Source of the DNA: Emydura subglobosa
Lineage: Eukaryota; Chordata; Testudines; Chelidae
Direction: 5' to 3'
NCBI GenBank assembly: GCA_007922225.1
Contig: ML679961.1
Location: 70,412,890 to 70,476,889, forward strand
DNA: 64,000 nt
Positions 1-10,560 of the stretch are shown piece by piece. How positions within the stretch are numbered: position 1 is the stretch's first letter; every line of letters begins with the position of its first letter. The notes beneath the pieces are model-generated. The model worked only from the letters and a program-made list of their open reading frames with translations. It did no database searches and was not told the origin of the DNA. A program made the position numbers and the translations under genes.

Positions 1-408
1 GAAACACAAGGAAGCAACCATTATCATTAAAGTCTTTCCTATTACTCAAATTACAAGAAATAATTATATGTCATAAATCATATCTTGGTATATTTCAGCA
101 TGCTCCTGAACTACACCAGTGGTTTGGCTTTTTCACATGTCTAATTTAAATTCGAAACTCCTGCTAATTCTTATCTGGATTATTGCTGAATATGAGCCAG
201 AGTTTGCTGTGTGTACCTTTTTACAAAATTTAAATCAAGAAAAATACAAAACATTTAAGTAGCTCTCAGGGAAAACAAAAAGAGTGCCATTAATGAGCAA
301 GCTGTACGTGCTTCATAGAACGTAGTTGCTTTATGTCAGGTGAGTTATGGGTGAGTTCAGCTGAAGGTTCCATTCTGCACTGAGGTTCATCCTGTGATCA
401 ATTGTTCT
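1..408. other. AT-rich non-coding stretch, no gene seen
   Basis: No open frame with recognisable content and no terminal repeats are visible here. The right edge grades into the CR1 tail, whose 5' truncation point is uncertain by a few tens of bases. Confidence 0.5.
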
Positions 409-691
409 CCATGTCCACCAATGGCAAGGCAAGAAATAATGGCCTTAATCTGCAAATCAAGGGAGATTTATGTTGGATATTAGGAAAAACTTTGTATCTA
501 TAAAGGTAGTTCAGCACTGGTACAGGTTACCTAGAGCAGTGGTGGAATCCCCATCACTGGAGGTTTTTAAGAACAAGTTAGACAAAGCACCTGTCAGGGA
601 TGGTCTAGGTTTATTTAATCCTTCCTCAAAGTATGGGGATGGACTTAGATGACCTCTCGAGTTCCTTTCCAGATTGACATTTCTATGATTC
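409..691 (+). mobile_element. CR1 LINE 3' fragment, 5' truncated
   Basis: The end of the CR1 ORF2 protein is readable as LDIRKNF, then VQHWYRLPR, then [13 protein letters not shown]. The same order occurs in the larger CR1 copy at 49.95-50.06 kb. It is followed by the typical CR1 tail (ATGACCTC..., then a final TTTCTATGATTCC). CR1 elements are non-LTR retrotransposons that lack poly(A) and usually survive as 5'-truncated copies like this. The 3' end lies directly against hAT transposase sequence at about 692. The left boundary is approximate. Confidence 0.85.
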
Positions 692-2640
692 CATTTGTTT
701 TTAATGGTGGAAAATCAGTCTCGCAGAGTAGATAGTACTGAAGGGCACAAAAAATTTCAAAGCTCCATCCAGTATCAGGCTAAACTCCTTTCCTTAACCA
801 AAAGTCACAGAGCTGCATTTTGTTGAATTCAAGCTTGATTTCACCATCACATGACAGTTCAATCACCTCTTCCGTTCCCTTTGCTGAGAAGTCATTTGGC
901 AGGGTGTTTTCTTTTATTGAAAATGAGTCCCCCTAAGCCAATTCTCATTTTTTACGGTGTTGGGAAAGTGTTCATTAAACTTGGGGACCAAATTCAGGGA
1001 ATGTTCTTTTATGTCAACAATGAGTTCAGGATGAATTTTCAATTCATTTTCAGTGAGGAAACTTTCCGAGGTTGGGAGTGAGTGGCAATTTCCCTTTTTT
1101 TCTTCCTGTGCTACAAACTGCAGTTTCTTTATTATTGCCCTTGTTTTGTCAAGAACATTAAAAGTTGTAGTTGTCAGTCCCTGTAAACTGGCAATCAGTT
1201 CATTGAGATGTGTGAACAAATCAGCCAAATAGGCTAGTCTTGACAACCATAACTCATCTGCAAAGCAATCAGCACTGTCAAAACTAAAATCACTAAGGAA
1301 AACGTGTACCTCAGAACAGCTGTTCAAAGAGACAAGTCAACACTTTCCAACATCAGGGTGTCATCTCAGGAAAATGTAGGGGTGGGGAAAGTTGTGTCAG
1401 CATATAGGATGTTATATGTGATTATTTTACACCCTGCAAAGTCAGGGGACGTGAGGTAGGGGCAAATGGGGAAAACATAATGAGCATGCAGATCTATGAC
1501 AAGTCAAGTGTGGGGGAACTAAAATCTGAAGGGGGCAACTGCCATCCTTGTCCCATGACAAATGATGCCTCTGTCCCACATGATAGCCTTCTCACTTCTA
1601 TATGGAGAAGAGGTTTCTGATAATCACGTCCCATTTCATTGCACAAAATGGAAAACAAGCCCAAGTTCAATGTTTGTGCTTTAATAGAACTGACCACTTT
1701 TGCAGTCGGATCCAGAATGACTTTTAGGTTGATAAGGCTTTTTTTTTGCAACTGTTGCCTTGAAATGAATATTGCAGAGAGAGAACGTAGCATTAGGCAC
1801 CATCACCACTTACATTTTTGCCAAAATGCTTCCAAATTTCCTATTCATTGCTCATGATCTGTCAGAGCACACACCAATGCAGTTTTGCCACTTCACACAA
1901 TCTGCTGCAATAAGCTCATTCAGTGGGTTAAAATTTTCTTCTGCCATTGTGCATCTTGATAGAACCTCACAAAACAAGAACTCTTCCATAGTTGTCACTT
2001 CTGATTCAAACCTTACATATATAAGAAGCTGAGCAAAATTTGTGATATCAGTACTTTCATCTATGCAATGGAACAGCTTGCTCTGTTTTACACTTTCTAT
2101 GAGCTTTTCCTTTACTTGAGAAATCATGTCTCAAATTCTTCTTGACATCCTGTTGTTAGATTAAAAAAATGACATCAAGCTGTTTTGCAGCTTTATCCCA
2201 AAGAATAGACAACACAATTTCTTTTGCTGCAGGTAACCTAGGAGCTTCACCAATTGTCTGAGGTTTCCCAGTTTGAGCAATCATCAGGCTTACATGGTAT
2301 GACACTTCTTGGGCCTTCACATTAATGCTGCTGAGAGATTTTGGGTTTTTTTTTGCTGTCTTTCAATTCGCTTAGCTTTCTCTTTAAAAATCAAATGGTT
2401 TGTCTTTTAAAGAGCTGTGCTTTGCATTAAGGTGATGCTGAAGAATGGTTGGATAACAAGTTCCTAGCAAATAACCCACTGAGGCACCGGTTCACTTTTT
2501 TCATTATGCAAAGTGAATCCAAATGATAAGTAGCTGGGATCATCTCATTTAACAATCTTGCACTGTTTATTACACGTAGCAGGAAGCCAACCAGCAGTGC
2601 CTGAAATCGCTTCAGTTTTTTTTCCACTTAGGTCTGAGTC
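692..2640 (-). pseudogene. hAT transposase pseudogene (ZBED5/FAM200/SCAND3-like)
   Basis: Pieces of a hAT transposase follow in the right order on the minus strand but in shifting frames. Near 2.5 kb is a SYLSFGFTLHNEKSEPVP segment of the BED-finger region. At 2.2-2.35 kb is a part reading GKPQTIGEAPRLPAAKEIV. The segment 1852-2127 contains IDESTDITNFAQLLIYVRF, the conserved catalytic-core stretch with Asp. The segment 1590-1690 contains KAQTLNLGLFSILCNEMG. The segment 914-1327 contains ELWLSRLAYLADLFTHLNEL. At 692-860 are remnants of the C-terminal dimerisation region (CDGEIKLEFKQN, CETDF). About 230 bases near 1345-1575 do not fit the protein and look like an insertion. Multiple stops and frameshifts make it non-functional. 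Domesticated relatives exist in vertebrates, but nothing here suggests selection. Confidence 0.85.
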
Positions 2641-3897
2641 ACATTACTGCCTATTTCATCAAGAGCTCTTTGTTGCCTTTCTCTCTGTTTTCTTTTGAAG
2701 CTACCCCTAGTTAGCCACTTACCTGTCGCTGAACATCACAGTTCTATTCCCAAATACAAAACTTTCACAATCACGTGAAAACTGAAACAGGTGATATCAA
2801 AGTATTCAGACAAGCAGGCTGAAGGGGGATGAAGATTTCTGAGCACATGCCAACTCCTTGTGTTGAGCCAAGGCCTGAGCCACGTCCCTGGAACATGCAT
2901 GCCTGGCTAAAGGTGGCCAGGCTGGTGAAGATCTGTATGGGGAAAATGAGAAGAAAAGGAGCTTGGCTGGAGGAGTATGAGTGGGGGGATTAGAGGACAT
3001 AGGGCTGGAGGAGAGGGGTTCTAACTAGAGTGCTTGCAGGCGCTGGGGCATCTGTGTGTGAGTAAGGACTTGAGGGTGGGGTTAAGAGGGAAATGGTAGA
3101 GGGGTGGGGGAGGCTGGAAGTGGGGGGGCTTTACCTGGGCATCAGACAAGAGGCCTCTTGCTCCTCAGCAGCTCTGGCCTTCTCCGAAGCAGGGTCCCTG
3201 GATGCTTGTAATGCCAGGCAAACTGCACAGGGGATCCTTCCCCCCTGCTGGGAAGAGGCTAAGATTGCAGCCGGTCACTGTTCTGCTGCTGAAGGACCAG
3301 GCGGTTCTCCTTAGTCCTGTAGCCAGGCTTTTATCCACTGGTCCAACTGACCACCCCACCTACCAATTTCCCTGCAGAGACAGGAGGAACTTCCCCAGGT
3401 GCCCCTGCCTCCCAGCCCTACAGGGGCCAGGATGTAGCCTCTGTGGGGCAGGGAGTGCAGGGGGAGCTCCTGCTCTGCAGCATCTTCCTGTGGGAGGGCC
3501 CTTTAGTCTCATGGCTCCCTGGGGCTGCCTGTTTTGCAGCCACTCTGACCCAGCCCCATGTGCATGTATCTTTTCAGAGAAGAGGTGCTCTGGGGGAGAG
3601 ACACGGAACTCGGTGAATTCCCTCGGTGCTCAAGTGTGTGGCTCTGTGAAGGCAGAAGGCTAGGCGTAGCAGAAAGCCAGCCGGCTGTGCACCAGATGAG
3701 AGTGCCTCTGCACCGCCAGCAGTGCACAAGGCCGTTATGTCCTTCCCCATTATGGCTCGTGGTGGCCAGGAGAGTGCATCTTGCTTCTCTGGCATTTTCC
3801 ATGACGCTGCAGTGCACGTGCCAACCATGGGTTGGAAACAGAGAGACTTTTTTAGAGCTTCCAACAAGCTCATGGACTATCCGAGGTACACGTGCCA
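2641..3897 (-). other. GC-rich 5' region of the hAT element
   Basis: This stretch is markedly more GC-rich than its surroundings and gives overlapping open frames on both strands (for example 3202-3663 + and 3509-3898 -). None has recognisable protein content, and open frames of this size are expected from base composition alone. I read it as the leader of the hAT element, which begins just to the right. Confidence 0.4.
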
Positions 3898-3917
3898 CTG
3901 TTTGGGAACCCCTGCTC
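3898..3917 (-). repeat. hAT terminal inverted repeat
   Basis: On the minus strand this reads CAGGGGTTCCCAAACAGTGG. The first bases match the consensus start of Charlie-like hAT elements. It resembles the terminal repeat of the short hAT MITE at 19284-19479 (CAGGGGTTCTCAAA). Confidence 0.65.
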
Positions 3918-6355
3918 TGAGATATGGCTCCACAGCACGTCCAGCTCCTGCCAGCCTGGGCTGCCGACGACCACTGTGGGGCACTGCCCTCCCCAGGGGA
4001 CTGAGCAGGCTGATTCCACAGTACGCCAGCCCTTGCTAGCCTGGGGAGGGAAGGGCCGAGGTGAGGAGCTGAATCCAGAGACAGAGTCAGACCGAAGTCT
4101 GGTGTAAAAGCAAACAGGACAGAAGACAGAGGAGAAGCTGAGTGGTGACGTGCCGATCCTTCCTCCCAGCCTGACCTTTTGCTGCTGTTATCAATGGCAG
4201 CTGGTGCTCCTGCTGCATATTATTAAAAGCTAATATGTTGCCATGGGAAACTCGGTGGCCTTTCCACTCAAGCAAAGCTGCTGAGGCCTATTAGGTAACC
4301 AGCTCCGGGTAAGAAGAAACTGCCTTTTGTTCCAGAGACCTGTTTCTACAGGGGTTTCCTCTAAAGGGCCTCACATCACCTTTGCGTATGACTGCATGCA
4401 TGCCCCAGGCTCCATGGAGCTCACCTGGCACCAGCTGTGGATGTGTTGTGAGGCTTGAGGCTCATGTCAGAACAACTGATTTCTAAGGAAAGCAGATATT
4501 GCTCTGGGTCCTTAATGTGTCCTGACCTCTGTGGTTATACTGGATCTCTGCACATGATCCAGAACTCTTATTGGTTAATCGGAGTCCTCCTTTCTCACTC
4601 CTTCCCATCTCTCACATCGTATCTCAACTCCTGCACATAGAGACAGAACTGGGGTGCTGGAAAACTTCTGCTACACTTAAGTTTGAACACGCTTTCACTT
4701 CATGATTAAAAAGTGATTTTTTTTAAAAAACCCAATCTTTGGAGTAAGGCTGGTTGAAAATTGCTGCAAGTTTTTCAATTTTCATGAAAAATATTTGTTG
4801 ATATTTGGAAGCTTCAAAAAATTGTGAGCAGCTCTACCGTTGAGTTTAATTTGGTGAAAATGTTAAGAAACTCCTGAAGGTTCACACTATTTAGCATGAA
4901 TCATTATTTATCTGAAAATTTATATAAAGTATGAGATTAAATATTCACCTGTTTGCTAATCATTACTATGTAGTTCTAAAAGTTTCAGACATTCATTCAG
5001 GGAGATGAAACAATACCTTTTGATTTAGCTGGCCAATCACACACGACCAATAACTAACAGTGAAGAGCTGAAATAAACAGTTGCAAAGAAATGCTGGGCT
5101 GAAAATTGTTCAGCTAGATACTTGTGAAAAGCAGTAACATTCCCAGAAAATGAGATCTGTTCCTGGATGCTCTGTGGAGGTTTCTCATTCAGTAGACCAG
5201 GCCTTCCATGTACCTATTACTATAAAACGCCTCCCATTATCTTTTGTAATAATTGTATAATAAGCCTGGATCTGTGAGGTTATAGTAGATAACTGCATGA
5301 CTGGAAATGTTATAAGCCAGTGAGATATCTCCTTTCACAATGCCCATTTTATACATTTTATTCTCAACAAATAAGGTCCTTTATTGCTTACAATTAATTT
5401 GTGAATCTGCTTTAAATTACTAGTGGGGACTGGAGTCTTCCTGAGCAGGAGCAGGCAGAAACCTTGTGCATGCAAAGCTGTTGGGTGCAGCAGTGAGCAA
5501 GTCCTTCCATGTGGTTTCTGACTTGGGCAGATAATTCTGGCCCATGTGCAAAAACAGGACAGTAAGAGTGCAAGAATTACCTTCAACGCATACAGCAACA
5601 ATGAACATTTCTGATCTGTGTCTGTATGATCAGATATGTTACCTCTTCAAAGACTAGCCATGGGGTGGTGCCTCTAATGATCATTTTAGTGGGAGGGTGT
5701 GCGAGCAAGTGTTTGAGGGAAGAGTTTGGGTAAAATTATGACTTTAGCCTTGCATCACCAGGTCAAGCTGTAGTGATTCACTGTGCTCAGTCCCTCACCC
5801 ATGCAGCATGAGTGGCAGGAATGGAACAACCACACAACAAAAGCAGACCCCATCTGTCTGGAACCCCGTCTCTGAAGCATGGACAGCAAGAAATCTTGAT
5901 ACTTCCTTACACAACTGACAAAAAAGACCCGTACTTTGGGAGTCCTGCAGAAGTCGCTGGTAGTGAGTTGCTATTTGATAGGATCTCTTTCAATGTCTGT
6001 GTAACTTTCTGAAGCAGGAAAGATTTTTTTGGTGAGTTGTAAGTGATGAGCCAAAATACAACAGCCTCACTTGACAGCTCAAGATCTGTTCTTGGAAGGG
6101 ATAGTCAAAGCAGCTCAATGCTTCTGTGAGATGCACTTGTCAGGTATTTCGGATCATTGGAGGTATGTATCTGCAGGTTATGCTGACATGGAATGAGTCT
6201 GCAGTGAGTTGCTGAAGATTTGCATGTAGTTCAGACATCAGAGCTGAAAGAGGCACATCAGAGAGATGTTAACCCTTCTCTATCTTCCCTTTGACACCAA
6301 ATGTACAATCTTTGCATGAGAACTTGCTGGAAAGGATAACTCTGGTTTATTTTAT
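3918..6355. other. Non-coding stretch, no gene or repeat recognised
   Basis: About 2.4 kb of mixed composition. Short open frames (for example 5335-5608 on the minus strand) lack any recognisable domain and have no plausible splice partners. No terminal repeats or tandem arrays were found. Confidence 0.5.
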
Positions 6356-6740
6356 GGCCTGGTCTACACTGACAATGGTTAACGTAATGTGGCTTACGTT
6401 AACCCCATAAAGTGTGCGTCTCCACTGGCATGTCAATTCCATCAACCTAAATCACAGTAAAATTCAACTTAATAAAACCATGTGCACAAGTGGCGTAGCA
6501 CTGAAGTAAAATTCTATCAGTTGAATGAGCGTCAGTGTAGGCAGAGCACAATGTAAATCGACATCACTGGCCTCTGGGTGGTATCCCATAATGCTCTGTT
6601 GTGACCACTCTGGACATTCACGCTCTGCTACACCACGGCCATGTGCACAGGAAACAGTCCCTTCCCTGAAGCTCTGGAAAATTTTGAATTCCCATTTCCA
6701 GTTTAGGCAGCATGCAGAGAGCTTTGTAGCTGAACTTCTC

Positions 6741-7244
6741 ATGGTGACTGCCCACCTGAAACGCGCTCCAGCATGGAGTTGACCTGAGGTCTTGGATCTC
6801 ATCAGCCTATGGAGCGAAGAGTCTGTTCTGTCTCAGCTCCGAGCCAGCAAAAGAAATTTAGATATCTACAAGAAGATATTGTGTGGTATAGTGGAGAAGG
6901 GCCACAATAGGGACACACAGCAGTGCCATGTTAAAATAAAAAAGCTGAGGCAGGCATATCAGAAAACCAGAAAGGTGAACAGTCATTCTGACTCATTTCT
7001 GAAGACATGCCCCTTTTATGAGGAGCTGCATGTGGTTCTTGGCGGTGAACCCACCACTGTGTCACCACGCAGCATCGATACCTCCAAAGAATCCCAGTCC
7101 AGGATGAATGAGGAGGAGGTGAACGGGGGCAGTAGAGCGGGGTATCCATTCTCCCTGAGAGCCAGGACCTGTTCGTTACCCCAGAGCAGCCCAGCTGGAC
7201 ACAGGACAGCGTTACTGACCAAGGTGCCAGGGAAGGCACATCTG
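6741..7244 (+). pseudogene. Harbinger Myb/SANT-like protein gene, exon 1 (broken)
   Basis: This is the accessory DNA-binding protein of PIF/Harbinger elements, known to bind the transposon ends and help bring the transposase to the nucleus. The frame opens at ATG 6741 (MVTAHLKRAPAWS), hits TGA at 6780-6782, and continues in the same frame as PEVLDLISLWSEESVLSQL. A trihelix/SANT-like region follows, with the hallmark GHNRDTQQCHVKIKKLRQAY, then KTRKVNSHSDS and CPFYEELHVVLGG. After about 7130 the family-like reading (QDLFVTPEQPSWTQD, then EGTS) is in another frame, so there is an indel. The exon ends at TCTG followed by GTGAGTG, a good splice donor at 7245. It cannot make an intact protein. Confidence 0.85.
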
Positions 7245-8170
7245 GTGAGTGTGTATAGCATATCACATTTCCGTGGTTATGTCCCCAGTCCAGCTTCTTA
7301 TTTCTGGGGAAAAAAGGAGTTTGTCTTTTTGTGGGGATGGGCTTGCTGGGTGTTGGTCCACTAAAGCAGAGGGTTACCCCTGGAACAGACTAATTATGTG
7401 CACAGGGATGCTCCGAGAATCCTCCATGGATATCTCCAGGAAACTTTCATGTAGATTATCTGCAATCCTTTGCAGAAGGTTTCTGGGGACGGCAGCCTTA
7501 TTTCTTCCACCACGGTAGGACACTTTTCCCTGCCACTCTGCTATTAAATGAGCAGGCATCATTGCAGAACACAGCATAGAAGCATAAGGGCCAGGCCTGT
7601 ACCCTGATGCTTGCAGCAAATCTTCCTTTTCCACCTGCATTACCCTCAGGAGACTGATATCACACATGGTCATTAGGGAAGATGGTGCAAGTTTACAGTA
7701 TCCGACCAATATAGTCACTATGTGTTATTCCCCTGCCATGGACGGTGTCCTGGGCCCCAACACAGACAATTCCAAGCCATCATATTGTTGGCATGGGTGT
7801 TAGGGGTCGAGAAACGGGTGCCCCTTTGTTTTCTCCTGGAATACTTCACTCATACCCTCCTCCAATTCCTTTTGACCACCTCCTCCCAAACTGGTCTTTG
7901 GGATGGTAAAGGGGAGCCCAATGATCCTTCTCCTTGGTTAAGTGTGGGTTGGGGAATTTAGTGCTACAGAGACTTCCCTATAATGGATGCAAGGGCCCTT
8001 TACTTACCATGGCTGGAACGCCACTCCGACCCGTGCAATAGGTACCGATCGGTATGCGGGTCTGGCTTTGCCTTGTGAATATGAAAGGGAGTTCTTTTTA
8101 CATTGTAATATTTCTTTTTGTCCATGGGGCCAGCTAACAACAGCAACTTTGTGCTTTGGTTGCCTTACAG
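7245..8170 (+). other. Intron of the Harbinger Myb/SANT-like gene
   Basis: The donor GTGAGTG is at 7245 and the acceptor TTGCCTTACAG ends at 8170. Joining TCTG to TGGACACC keeps the family-like frame (EGTS, then VDTSSFTPVSTPAE), which supports a phase 1 intron. It holds an antisense open frame of 114 codons at 7374-7718, whose product I do not recognise. Confidence 0.65.
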
Positions 8171-8372
8171 TGGACACCTCGTCCTTCACCCCAGTTTCTA
8201 CTCCTGCAGAATGCCTTTCCCAGATTAGAAAGCGAAAAAATAAACACTTCAGGATGACATGTTCAATGAACTAATGAACGCCTCTGCAGCTGCTGACACA
8301 GTCACACTTTGCTCTGAATGGCTAAGCAGCCTTATGAGAATATTAAATTATCTTCTTTTTGCCCCACTGTAA
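8171..8372 (+). pseudogene. Harbinger Myb/SANT-like protein gene, exon 2 (broken)
   Basis: The reading begins VDTSSFTPVSTPAECLSQI and continues RKRKNKH, a basic patch typical of the middle of this protein. A frameshift near 8250 then moves to a frame reading DMFNELMNASAAADTVTLC and ending at TAA 8370-8372. An AATAAA at 8382-8387 lies just downstream and fits the 3' end of the transcript. The C-terminal coiled region seen in longer relatives is shortened here. Confidence 0.75.
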
Positions 8373-8381
8373 CGGATCACC

Positions 8382-8387
8382 AATAAA
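8382..8387 (+). promoter_or_regulatory. Polyadenylation signal of the Myb/SANT-like gene
   Basis: AATAAA ten bases after the stop codon of exon 2. Confidence 0.55.
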
Positions 8388-8414
8388 ACTGTACTGCTTT
8401 AAAAAAAGTTACTC

Positions 8415-8420
8415 TTTATT
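8415..8420 (-). promoter_or_regulatory. Likely polyadenylation signal of the Harbinger transposase
   Basis: AATAAA on the minus strand, just past the convergent signal of the other gene. The LTR insertion now separates it from the transposase coding region by about 1 kb. Confidence 0.4.
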
Positions 8421-8427
8421 CACTGAT

Positions 8428-9225
8428 GTGGAAACGGAGAGAAAAACTCTCTGATAGGTTCGGTTTGGGATACGGGGAGTTAGTGAGACAGTGATGATTC
8501 TGGGGGTTTGCTTAATCAATAAACCCTTTATTTTACAATACACAATCCTATCCTTATAATAAAACTGTTCTATTTCTATAATAAACAGTTTCACAGCAAG
8601 CAATTGCACAGCAAACAGTGATAGCAAAGGGCAGGAGAACTCCGTGCGCGAAAGGACAAAATGCGCCATCCAAGACTTTAGCGTTTTGTGATCTCTCCTG
8701 GATCAATGCATGGCTGCCAGCATGTGACACTAGGGTGCCCAGTTTTGGAGTTTCCCAAAGAAGTTACAAGACAAACACAACAGAAAACAGTTAATCCATA
8801 CTCACAAACATTATATACAGGTATACCATGCTGGCCAAATTCAGTTGCCGTTTGCTTTAGATACTGCAGACGGGAGAGAGCCACTGTGAGTGATCAGTTC
8901 ACAGCGAAGCGGGCTGGGGAAGATGCGTCAGCCCGCCGAGCCGACACGACCAGGAGACATGCAGGATGCCGGGTGGATTCAATTCCTCTCTGCCTTCTGC
9001 CACCTGGGTTTGAACTTTTATAGTTTCCCCTGGTCAGCAGAGGCTAAGCCCCATTGGTTGCTATTTGCTGCATGACCTTCTAAGGTCATGGCTTGGAGTT
9101 TAGCCAACCAGGTGCTCCTGATTTCCTGGGCAGGTATGAACCAGCCAACCAGGTGATTACACTTATCCTGGGCAGTTGCTGACCACGCACCAGCAGGTGG
9201 GGTCACTTCATTTCCTTATAAGGAG
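8428..9225 (-). mobile_element. Solo LTR-like insertion inside the Harbinger element
   Basis: This block interrupts the non-coding centre of the Harbinger element. Read on the minus strand it has retroviral LTR order: an upstream region, a TATA box (TATAAAAG, 9015-9022), about 480 bases later an AATAAA (8527-8532), then roughly 100 bases resembling U5. No gag, pol or env frame is present, so it is a solo LTR if the reading is right. Both boundaries are approximate and I could not find a clean target duplication. Confidence 0.55.
9015..9022 (-). promoter_or_regulatory. TATA box of the solo LTR
   Basis: TATAAAAG on the minus strand in CTATAAAAGTTC context. It is correctly placed relative to the AATAAA at 8527-8532 for an LTR promoter and R region. 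Confidence 0.5.
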
Positions 9226-9284
9226 ACAGATACATGCGGCTCGTGCTGCTGAGTCAACTGTCCCTAGGATGCCTCTTTATCCAC

Positions 9285-9301
9285 GGGGGGGGGGGGGGGG
9301 G
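9285..9301 (+). repeat. Poly-G tract, 17 G
   Basis: Uninterrupted G run in the 3' untranslated part of the Harbinger transposase region. Confidence 0.95.
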
Positions 9302-9442
9302 AGTGCACATGGCGCTGCAGACGCCACTATGCGATTTTGTCTCCACAACTGAGAGCTCGGGGGCAGGGAAAGAAGGGGAAGGGACCAATAGTGCAAGGGT
9401 GGGGGATGGGAAGTGAAGGCACAGCACTGACAGAGATGTACA

Positions 9443-10560
9443 TTACTGTGGTTCATTGCAAAAATGGGTTTTCAGTGCTTCCCTGAGGTGCAGCACTCTG
9501 CAGTTGGCTCTCAGCATAGCACTGGAATCTGGCTGTTCAAACTTTGCGGCCAGTCTATCAGCCTCCATTACCCAACCCTGCGGGAACTTTTCCCTCTTTG
9601 TTTCACACACATTATGGAGCACACAGCAGGCAGAGATAACAGTTGGGATGTTGCATTCACTGAGGTCTAACCTAGTGAGCAAACTGCACCACCTTGCCTT
9701 TAAGTGGCCAAATGCACATTTCAGCACCATTCTGCACTTGCTAAGCCTATTATTGAAATGTTCCTCCTTGCTGTCCAGGTGCCCAGTGTAGGGCTTCATT
9801 AGCCAGGGGAGCAAAGGGTAGGCAGGATCCCCCAGGATCACTATTGGCATTTCAACATCGCCAATATTTATTTTTTGGTCAGGGAAGAAAGTGCCCACCT
9901 GCATCTTTTTTAACAGACCTGAGTTCCTAAAGATGTGCGCGTCATGCTCCTTTCCAGACCACCCCACACTGATGTTGGTGAAATATCCCCTGTGATCTAC
10001 AAGAGCTTGCAACACTATTGAGAAGTATCCCTTTTGGTTTATGTACTCTGTGGCAAGATGGTCCGGTGCTAAGATAGGGATATGTGTGCCATCTATGGCC
10101 CGCCACAGTTTGGGAACCCCATTGCGGCAAACCCATCCACTATGTCCTGCACGTTTCCCAAAGTCACTACCCTTCTTAGCGGAAGTCTATTAATGGCCTG
10201 GCACACTTGCATCACAGCAGCTCCCATGGTGCATTTACCAACACTGAATTGATTCCCAACTGACTGGTAGCAGTCTGGGGTTGCCAGCTTCTACTGAGCG
10301 ATGGCCACTTGCTTCTCCACTGTCAGAGCAGGTCTCAATCGAGTATTAATGCACTTCAGGGCTGGTGACAGCTCTGCACAAAGTTCAATGAAAGTGGACT
10401 TTCGCGTACAAAAGTTCTGCAGTCACTGATCATCATCCCACACCTTCATAACAATGCAATCCCACTAGTCTGTGCTTGTTTCCTGGGACCAGAAGTGGTG
10501 TTCCACTGACTGAAGATGTTGTGTGACAGCCTGCAGCGAACGGGAATTGTTTCGCTCTAT
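9443..10560 (-). pseudogene. PIF/Harbinger DDE transposase pseudogene (HARBI1-like)
   Basis: Read on the minus strand, the protein starts near 10560 (ERNNSRSLQAVTQHLQ). It continues with STDWWDCIVMKVWDDDQWLQ and the helix-turn-helix region (KLATPDCYQSVGNQFSVGKC). Next come DIVDGFAAMGFPNCGG, AIDGTHIPILAPDHLATEYI, VGWSGKEHDAHIFRNSGLL, GDPAYPLLPWLMKPYTGHLD and CAFGHLKARW. This is the DDE_Tnp_4 layout: the first Asp lies in IDGTHI and the second in GDPAYP. The third acidic residue is lost, because the position before CAFG is Lys (AAA, 9719-9721) where the family has Glu. A stop replaces Trp in IAQ*KLATP near 10292, and a one-base loss near 10100 shifts frame. The segment 9443-10015 remains open for 190 codons. 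It would nick and join transposon ends if intact; here it is dead. Confidence 0.9.

Larger units (their letters stand above)
692..3917 (-). mobile_element. Decayed hAT DNA transposon (ZBED/SCAND3-like), 3' end lost
   Basis: On the minus strand the element starts at about 3917 with CAGGGGTTCCCAAACA, a typical hAT (Charlie-type) terminal inverted repeat. It runs through about 1.2 kb of GC-rich sequence and then through a broken transposase reading frame down to 692. There the coding similarity stops against the CR1 tail, so no matching terminal repeat is present at that end. hAT elements move by cut and paste with 8 bp target duplications; none can be scored because one end is missing. Assigning the GC-rich 2.65-3.9 kb part to the same element is inferred from position and from the terminal repeat, not from coding similarity. 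Confidence 0.7.

Noticed and set aside
3202..3898. Long overlapping open frames on both strands (up to 153 codons)
   Set aside because: GC-rich composition produces them; no known domain, and the region fits the leader of a hAT element.
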